A DNA stretch of 11,029 bases from JBGTKH01 sp041744735. GTDB taxonomy: Bacteria > Planctomycetota > Planctomycetia > Pirellulales > Pirellulaceae. The position numbers and the translations under genes are program-made. The notes beneath the pieces are model-generated. The model ran no database searches. It saw only the letters and a program-made list of their open reading frames with translations, and was not told the origin of the DNA. The number at the start of each line of letters is the position of its first letter. Within the stretch, counting starts at the first letter, position 1. The stretch lies in contig JBGTKH010000673.1 of the NCBI GenBank assembly GCA_041744735.1, positions 1 through 11,029 of the forward strand, written 5' to 3'. Positions 1-6,200 of this stretch are shown in pieces.

Positions 1-1638
1 GGCGATTTGGATCGGCCGTTCGGGATCGTTCAGCAGCCCGCAGATGCGATCGACATCGGACAGGATCAGGCTGGCTCGTTTGTACGTGGCGAAGCGGCGC
101 CCGAAGCCGATCGTGAGCACGTTCGGATCGAGCACCGTGCGGGCGGTTTCAACCGAATCGTCACTCTCGCCGCGGCGGCGGCACTGGCGGCTAACGCGGC
201 GGCGTACGAACGACAATAGCAAGCTCTTGAGTGCGTTGTGCGTTTCCCATAGTTCGCCGGGATCCACGTTGTGGATGAACTGCCAAACCTCCGGCTCGCC
301 CATCCGCTGAATCCAGCCGGCCGGGAAGTGCCGATCGTAGAGTTGCGTCATTTGAAACGCCAGCCAGCTCGGGATATGCACGCCGTTGGTGATATGCCCG
401 ATGGGAATTTCTTCTTCGACGCGCCACGGCCACAGATGCGCCCACATGCGGCGCGACACATGCCCGTGCAACGAACTGACGGCGTTGGCTCGGCGCGACA
501 GCTTCAACCCCAGCACCGTCATGCAGACCGGTTCATGCGCATTGAGCGGCTCGACGCGGCCGAGGCCCATGAGCTGCTCGTACGAGATGCCAAGCTGGTC
601 GCGCAGCGGGCCGAGATGCTCTTCGACCAAATCCGGGTTGAAGCGGTCGTGGCCGGCGGGGACCGGCGTGTGCGTGGTGAAGACAGTGTGCTGAGCGGTC
701 TCGCGCAGCGCGTCGTCGAAACTCATGCCGTCGTCCTTCATCCGCTCGCGAATCACCTCCAGCGGACCGAACGCGCTGTGTCCTTCATTCAAGTGATACA
801 CGCCCGGCGCGATGCCCAGCGCCCGCAGCGCCCGCACACCGCCAACGCCCAGCACCAATTCCTGGCGAATGCGGGTGCGTTCGTCGCCGCCGTACAGCCG
901 GCTGGTGAGTTCGCGGTCCTGTTCGCTGTTGCCTTCCACATCGCAGTCGAGCAAATACAGCTTGACTCGGCCGACGTGCATCAGCCACACCTTGGCCAGC
1001 AGCGCTCCTCTGCGAGTTTCAATGCGCACCGTGATCGGTTCGCCGTTGGGCGACAGCGCGGGTTCCATCGGCAGCAGTTCGACTTTGGTATCTAAATACT
1101 CCTCGAACTGGAATCCGTGCTCGTCCAAATGCTGCTTAAAATAGCCTTGGTCGTAGAACAAGCCGATACCGACCAGCGGCACGCCCAAGCCGCTGGCACT
1201 TTTGACATGGTCGCCCGATAGCACACCCAAGCCGCCGGAATAAATCGGCATCGACTCGTGAATCCCGAACTCTGCAGAGAAATACGCCACGGGCTTGGCA
1301 CCCAGCACACCGGCATGAGTGGCTCCCCACGTCTGTTTGCTCTGCACGTATTCCTTCAGCCGGCGATAGGCATAATTGATGCGGCTGTATAGCACCATCT
1401 CGGACGCCCGCAAATCGAGCCGCTCAGGCGTGAATTCCTTCAGCAGAGCGATCGGGTTGTGGTCCAACTGCCGCCAGCGGATCGGATCCAGGTCGCGAAA
1501 CAGGTTGATCACCTCGGGGTGCCAGGTCCACCACAGATTCCGAGCGAGCGCCAAGCATTTGCTGTACAGCGTCTGGGCGTTAATCTCCGCCTCAGTGGAC
1601 GTGATGGGTTCCGGGGCCGGCATCTCGGTGGGGCTCAT
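1..1638 (-). CDS. glgP: alpha-glucan phosphorylase, GT35 family (N-terminal part; runs off left edge)
   Basis: Cytosolic PLP-dependent enzyme that phosphorolyses glycogen or maltodextrin to glucose-1-phosphate. I translated the minus strand from ATG at 1638; 546 codons are open to the window edge. Visible landmarks: NLWWTWHPE (34-42), typical of the DUF3417 N-terminal region of the short-type glucan phosphorylases; AYFSAEFGIHES (118-129) and YSGGLGVLSGDH (133-144); YHLNEGHSAF (281-290); FTTHTPVPAGHD (320-331); ITNGVH (416-421); GFGRRFATYKRA (511-522). The PLP-lysine and the rest of the C-terminal domain lie beyond base 1; family members are usually about 700-850 residues. The start is supported by AGAAGGG (CCCTTCT on the plus strand, 1645-1651), six bases upstream; an in-frame ATG at 1623 is a weaker alternative. 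It is transcribed divergently from the regulator and has no visible functional link to the surface-protein genes. Confidence 0.95.
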   Translation of the reverse strand, partial: MSPTEMPAPEPITSTEAEINAQTLYSKCLALARNLWWTWHPEVINLFRDLDPIRWRQLDHNPIALLKEFTPERLDLRASEMVLYSRINYAYRRLKEYVQSKQTWGATHAGVLGAKPVAYFSAEFGIHESMPIYSGGLGVLSGDHVKSASGLGVPLVGIGLFYDQGYFKQHLDEHGFQFEEYLDTKVELLPMEPALSPNGEPITVRIETRRGALLAKVWLMHVGRVKLYLLDCDVEGNSEQDRELTSRLYGGDERTRIRQELVLGVGGVRALRALGIAPGVYHLNEGHSAFGPLEVIRERMKDDGMSFDDALRETAQHTVFTTHTPVPAGHDRFNPDLVEEHLGPLRDQLGISYEQLMGLGRVEPLNAHEPVCMTVLGLKLSRRANAVSSLHGHVSRRMWAHLWPWRVEEEIPIGHITNGVHIPSWLAFQMTQLYDRHFPAGWIQRMGEPEVWQFIHNVDPGELWETHNALKSLLLSFVRRRVSRQCRRRGESDDSVETARTVLDPNVLTIGFGRRFATYKRASLILSDVDRICGLLNDPERPIQIA

Positions 1639-1908
1639 CTGAATCCCTTCTGTAACCTGCGAAAAGACGTGTATTGTCGGCATAAACCGATACTCTATAC
1701 CGGTTTGGTACTTGCCAAGGCGGCAGGCTGTCAAGTGGACTAACCTTAAACGGCCGGATAGGCTCGGCCCTTCCACGCGACTGGGCAATTTCAGGAATTT
1801 TGCACCTTTTCCCCGCCGCCGTGCCACCGGGTTGTCAGCATCGTAGTGTAAGCTGACGGCTTCGCGTAGCTCATTCGAGCCGCTTTTTCATGTCGCGAGA
1901 GTCATCCC
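1639..1908. other. divergent intergenic region (glgP / sigma-54 regulator)
   Basis: This 270-base gap holds the Shine-Dalgarno of the phosphorylase gene (1645-1651) and presumably both divergent promoters. I can support no promoter firmly. TTGTCG-N16-TATACC (around 1676-1703, plus strand) is a loose sigma-70-like match. A small inverted repeat GTCAGC/GCTGAC at 1834-1839 and 1852-1857 lies 50 bases before the regulator start. No copy of the CAAC-N4-GTTG box found downstream is present here, so autoregulation of the regulator through that box is not supported. Confidence 0.4.
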
Positions 1909-2964
1909 ATGGCCCGGCGTCAATACCGCGATGACGTAAAAGTCAGCAGCAGCGATGACACTACGCTCGTCGCGATCACGCGGGACGAACTTTTGGATGA
2001 GCGCGTGGTGCGAGCCAGCACAATGAGCGACCTTCCGGTGCTGCTGCTGGGCGAGACAGGCACGGGCAAGCAACGACTGGCGGATGCGATTCACGCGCTG
2101 GATCGCAACCGTCACAAACATCGGCTGCTACCCATCAACTGTGGCAGCATCAACCGGTCGACCATCGAGAGCGAACTCTTCGGACACACGCGCGGAGCCT
2201 TCACAGGTGCCGAGCGCGAGCGGCCGGGTGCATTTCGCACGGCCCACGGCGGGACGCTGTTGCTGGACGAGATCGGCGAACTCGATTTGGACCTGCAGCC
2301 CAAGTTGCTGCGCGTGCTGGAGCAGCAGCGCCTGCTGCCGGTCGGCGCCGATTTGGAAGATCAGGTAGACGTGCGGGTCATCGCGGCCACACACCGGCCG
2401 CTGGAGCAAATGGTCGCCGCCAAACAGTTCCGCGCCGATCTGTACCACCGCCTGAGCGGCTACACGATCCGCATCCCGCCGCTGCGCGAGCGCCCGGAAG
2501 ACATTGCGCTGCAAGCCACTCACTTCCTGACCGCGTATGCGATCGAAGGCCAGCCGCCCATGACCGGCTTCACCCCCGCAGCGCTCGACGCCCTGCGCCG
2601 CTTCCCCTGGGGAGGCAACACCCGGCAGTTGCAAAACGTCATCAGGGAAACGCTCATCGACCGCCCCGGCGGCCCGCTCATCGAACTGCACGAATTGCCT
2701 CGGCTCGTCGTCGAGAATACTGCTGATGCACAGCCCCCGGAGCAAGCGGCAGCAACTGGACCAGTCAATGATCCGATTGAGTCGCTGGTGGGTCAGGCCA
2801 CGCAACAGCGGATGCCGCTGCGGAAGCTGATCGACGACATCGAGCGGCGGATCTTGATCGCCGCATTGCGGCGTAACGACGGCAGTCGCACGCGGACGGC
2901 AGTCCAGTTCGGCCTCAGCACGGAAGCGTTGCGGAAGAAGATGAAGAAGTACAGGCTGGAATGA
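1909..2964 (+). CDS. sigma-54-dependent transcriptional activator (AAA+ plus Fis-type HTH, no sensor domain)
   Basis: Bacterial enhancer-binding protein of 351 residues that would remodel the sigma-54 RNA polymerase closed complex using ATP. Seen in order: Walker A GETGTGKQ (48-55); ESELFGHTRGAFTGA (87-101), including the full GAFTGA sigma-54 contact loop; Walker B GTLLLDE (115-121); FRADLYHRLS (174-183), which carries the arginine-finger region; sensor II WGGNTRQLQN (234-243, usual form W-P-G-N-V-R-E-L); and a C-terminal Fis-type HTH (about 305-350). Only about 40 residues precede the AAA+ domain, so there is no receiver, GAF or PAS domain; the size resembles PspF-type activators, which are controlled by partner proteins or abundance. 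The ATG at 1909 has only a weak ribosome site; no better in-frame start is seen. It lies directly upstream of dyads and a sigma-54 promoter candidate, so regulation of the downstream surface-protein gene is the natural inference. Confidence 0.93.
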   Translation: MARRQYRDDVKVSSSDDTTLVAITRDELLDERVVRASTMSDLPVLLLGETGTGKQRLADAIHALDRNRHKHRLLPINCGSINRSTIESELFGHTRGAFTGAERERPGAFRTAHGGTLLLDEIGELDLDLQPKLLRVLEQQRLLPVGADLEDQVDVRVIAATHRPLEQMVAAKQFRADLYHRLSGYTIRIPPLRERPEDIALQATHFLTAYAIEGQPPMTGFTPAALDALRRFPWGGNTRQLQNVIRETLIDRPGGPLIELHELPRLVVENTADAQPPEQAAATGPVNDPIESLVGQATQQRMPLRKLIDDIERRILIAALRRNDGSRTRTAVQFGLSTEALRKKMKKYRLE

Positions 2965-3013
2965 TCGTCCTGAGCCGCAGGCCACGTCGTGTTTCAATGG
3001 GCACGTCAAGTGC

Positions 3014-3057
3014 CAACTAAAGTTGCCAACAAAAGTTGCGGGTCACAACTTTTGTTG
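3014..3057 (+). promoter_or_regulatory. three CAAC-N4-GTTG dyads, candidate upstream activating sequence
   Basis: Three 12-base boxes share the dyad CAAC-N4-GTTG: CAACTAAAGTTG (3014-3025), CAACAAAAGTTG (3027-3038) and CAACTTTTGTTG (3046-3057). Boxes 2 and 3 are perfect reverse complements around a 7-base spacer. Centres are 13 and 19 bases apart. They end 125 bases before the GG of the sigma-54 promoter candidate, a normal distance for an enhancer bound by a dimeric Fis-type HTH. All three boxes are unchanged at 8980-9023. The 12-bp stem could instead form an mRNA hairpin or terminator after the regulator, but it is AT-rich and is followed by only four T residues. Confidence 0.65.
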
Positions 3058-3181
3058 TGGTTTTCCAGGCCGCGCGGATTCACCCGCGCACGGCAGTCGA
3101 ATTCCCTGCCGTTGCCGCAACTGCTTGTCCATTCATCACCTGCGCTAAGGCTGTCAATAATTCTCAAGACGGCAACGTTTT

Positions 3182-3197
3182 CGGCACAAGTCGTGCA
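3182..3197 (+). promoter_or_regulatory. sigma-54 (-24/-12) promoter candidate
   Basis: CGGCACAAGTCGTGCA keeps the invariant GG (3183-3184) and GC (3195-3196) separated by ten bases, and matches TGGCAC-N5-TTGCA at most other positions. It is identical in the second copy at 9148-9163, although the sequence just downstream has diverged. The predicted start of transcription, about 12 bases after the GC, gives a leader of roughly 70 bases before the GTG at 3280. The neighbouring gene is a sigma-54 activator. Confidence 0.7.
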
Positions 3198-3265
3198 TTA
3201 ATCGCGAGCATCTCAAATTCGCCTCGCTGTCGCGAGTCATCTATTTACCTTTCAATTTCATAGTC

Positions 3266-3272
3266 GGGAGGG
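3266..3272 (+). promoter_or_regulatory. Shine-Dalgarno that fixes the GTG start at 3280
   Basis: GGGAGGG lies seven bases before the GTG at 3280 and thirteen before the ATG at 3286, which favours the GTG. The second copy has GGGAGGA with the same spacing before its GTG at 9247. Confidence 0.75.
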
Positions 3273-3279
3273 TTTCGCC

Positions 3280-6200
3280 GTGATCATGCCGCGTCAGTCT
3301 TGGTTGGTAAGTGTTGCTCAACGATTGGGTTTCCGTTGGTCCAAAGCGCCGACCAAACACCGCTTGGTCTACAAACGCCGACTGTCAGGCGAGCGGTTGG
3401 AGCACCGGCAACTGATGGCCGCAGATTTAGTCATCACCGGCTCGTCGTGGCAAAATGCAAGCAACGCATTGGATGTAAATGACGACGCTCAGGTCACTTC
3501 TTTGGACGCTCTCGTGATCGTCTACGACCTTGTAGACAACGGCCCGCGCACGCTCGACAATCCGCGCGGTGAGTCCGACTCGTATCTTGATGTGGACGGC
3601 GATGGCTCTACGTCCGAGACTGACCTGAATTTGGTAATCGACTATCTCCACGCGTCCGGCCAAATCACCGACGAAGAATACTACGGCGGCTTTGCCGCGC
3701 TGACAGGTCCATGGGGCGCAACAGGTCCATCAGGTGCGTCAGGGCCACCAGGTGCATCAGGCCCATCGGGTGCATCAGGCCCACCAGGTGCATCAGGCCC
3801 ATCGGGTGCATCAGGCCCACCAGGTGCATCAGGCCCACCAGGTGCATCAGGCCCATCGGGTGCGTCAGGCCCATCGGGTGCGTCAGGGCCGTCAGGTGTG
3901 TCAGGCCCATCGGGTGCGTCAGGGCCATCGGGTGCGTCAGGTGCGTCAGGGCCGTCAGGGCCATCGGGCAACTGCGTTCCGTGTGGAGAGGAAGGCCCAT
4001 CCGGATGCAGTATCAATCCGTCCGCTGTGTCGGGGTATTCGAACGCGTTGGCGGACGCCGACTCCGCCTTCGGTGCCGCCACGAGCAATGCATACAACGA
4101 CTACACGACGGAGGTTAGCGACACCTCTCAGGATGCTGCCGAAGATCTCGTCTCGCTGGAAACGACATATTACGCCGCCATCAACGCAGCGGACGCCAAC
4201 TGGTGGGCGTCGGTGAATACGGCGGCAACCGCATATTCCGTTGCGATTGGGAATGCGGACAGCACGTTCAGCGACGCGGTTACGGCGGCGCACGCGGCCT
4301 ACTATGCCGCCATCGACACGGCAAATGGCACCAATTCCGCGGCGACACAGAATACCGAAACTGAATATTACTCGGCGGTCGCGGTGCTGAACACGGCGTG
4401 GAACGACAGCATTTACATCGCGTCGGACGATTACGATAACGCGCTCAGCACGTTGAATGAGAATTGGCAAACGGCGGTCGATGATGCCCTCGCGGCGTAC
4501 AGCACTGCGGAAGCAATTGCTTGGCAAACCGCCACCCAGTCCGCGACGGACGCCCACAACGACTACCTCGCATACGAACAGTCGGCGTTTTCTGACTATC
4601 AATCGGCCGTCGCGGTTGCGAAGGCGAACTATGATTCCGCGCTTGCCACCGCCGATGCCGACTACTCCAGTACCATGGTTAGCGGTGGCACGATGTACGC
4701 TAACGCCGCTGACAACGCCTACGCCGCGTACACTACGGACGAACAAATTGCTTACAGCGAGTACATAACCGCCGAAAATAATGCGTGGAACGAGTATCAA
4801 AGCATGATGCTCGACGCGCTCGCCACCTATGACGCCACCACCGCCACGAGCCGCGCGATCTACGACCAATTTGAGTTCGAGGCGCGAAGCGATTACGAGT
4901 ATGCGGCCGATGCAGCATGGCAGTCCTACGTCGACGCATTCGATGCTGCGCTTGAGGACTATCGGACTGACCTAGCCAACGCGGATACGGACTTCGTGCT
5001 CGCCAGCGTCGACGCCGACGCCGACTGGAACGCACACGAACAGGCGGCGTGGGAGCTCTATGTCGCCTCGGAAGCAGCAGCCTGGACCACGTACGAAGCC
5101 GCAGAGCAGGTAGCCTACGATCAACACGAAGCGGCCGTCAGTGCCGCGAACGACGCCTACGACGCGAATATCGACATTGCCGACGCCGCCTACAACTTAG
5201 CGGTGGCGTCCGCATACGCAACTTACGCCAGCGACGAACAGATCGCGTGGGATGCGTACGTTGCCACTTCCGCAACGGCGGCAACACAATTCGGATCAAC
5301 AATGGACGCGGCGACTGCGGTCTTCGATGCCGCAGAGTTGTCAGCGTACCTCGACTATCACGCGGCAATCGACGTCGCCGATGCGAATTTCATCCTTACG
5401 ATCGCGCCCGCGTGGATTGCCGTCGAGGACGCGTGGGCCACCTATGCGGTCACAATGGATGCCGCGGATGAAGCGGTTGCCATCAATCTCGAAATCGCGT
5501 ACGCCTACCTTTATTACACAGCGGAAGGTGACTGGATCGCGGCCGAAGCAGCGGCCTGGAACATGTACTATGCGGCGGTTGAATCGGCTTACCAGGTCTG
5601 GGACGCCGCCAACGTGTCCGCGGAGCAGTTGCTCGACGCTGCAGAGGTTGCCGCGTATATGACGTATGTGAATGCTGAAGCCAGCGCTTGGAGCACGTAC
5701 CAAGCGGCCGAGCAAGTGGCCACAGACGCCTGGTATAGCGCCGAGAGTGCCGCGCAAGCGGATTTCGATACTGACATTGCTTGGGCCGATGCCGTCTACG
5801 ACACGGACGAAATTGCAGCCTACAACGTTTACGTTTCGGCGGAAGCGAGCGCCTGGAGCACTTATGAAGCAGCCGTTGACGCGGCCGACGCCAATTGGCT
5901 CAGCGCCATCGCCGTCGCACAAGCAGCGTGGGACGCGGCCGAAGCATTGGCTTGGTCCTCGTTCCTGGCGGAAGACGAGGCCCGTTACCATGAATACATC
6001 GCCGACGATAATGCGGCCTACGACACATATTACAGCAAGACGCAAACGGCGTGGAATGAACATCAGAACAAGATCGCCGATGCGCTCGCCGCCTGGGACG
6101 AGGACGAAAGCGACGCATATTCGATTTATCAATCCAAGGAACAGAACGCGTGGAACACGTACACCGCGACCGAAGACGCAGCTTGGTCGATTTACCAAAA

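Larger units (their letters stand above)
2881..3711 (+). repeat. long direct repeat, copy 1 (regulator 3' end, control region, N-terminal cassette)
   Basis: This segment recurs at 8847-9678. The offset is exactly 5966 from 2881 to at least 3197, then 5967 from the start codon into the collagen repeats. Over 2965-3197 I count 16 mismatches in 233 positions and no gap. The stretch 3205-3265 is much less conserved, and similarity rises again at the Shine-Dalgarno. The repeat carries the last 27 codons of the regulator, the dyads, the sigma-54 promoter and the first ~143 codons of the LEPR/dockerin gene. Confidence 0.95.

Noticed and set aside
1702..1715. GG-N10-GC element before the regulator gene as a sigma-54 promoter
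   Set aside because: Only the GG, GC and TT of the -12 box match; the -24 box (CGGTTT) is poor, there is no second copy, and no dyads lie upstream.
1834..1857. Inverted repeat GTCAGC/GCTGAC as an operator for the regulator gene
   Set aside because: Six-base arms with a 12-base gap are easily expected by chance, and there is no second instance.
3027..3057. Rho-independent terminator for the regulator gene
   Set aside because: A 12-bp inverted repeat is present, but it is AT-rich, lacks a proper T-run, and its arms are two of three repeated CAAC-N4-GTTG boxes, which fits an operator better.
3706..3969. CRISPR-like array of short direct repeats
   Set aside because: The 18-base units are contiguous with no spacers and encode perfect Gly-X-Y triplets.
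3681..4097. Open frames on the minus strand opposite the collagen tract with PDGPDAP-type repeats
   Set aside because: They are the mirror of the 18-base collagen repeat; no start site or ribosome site supports them, and the plus-strand Gly-X-Y pattern is exact.
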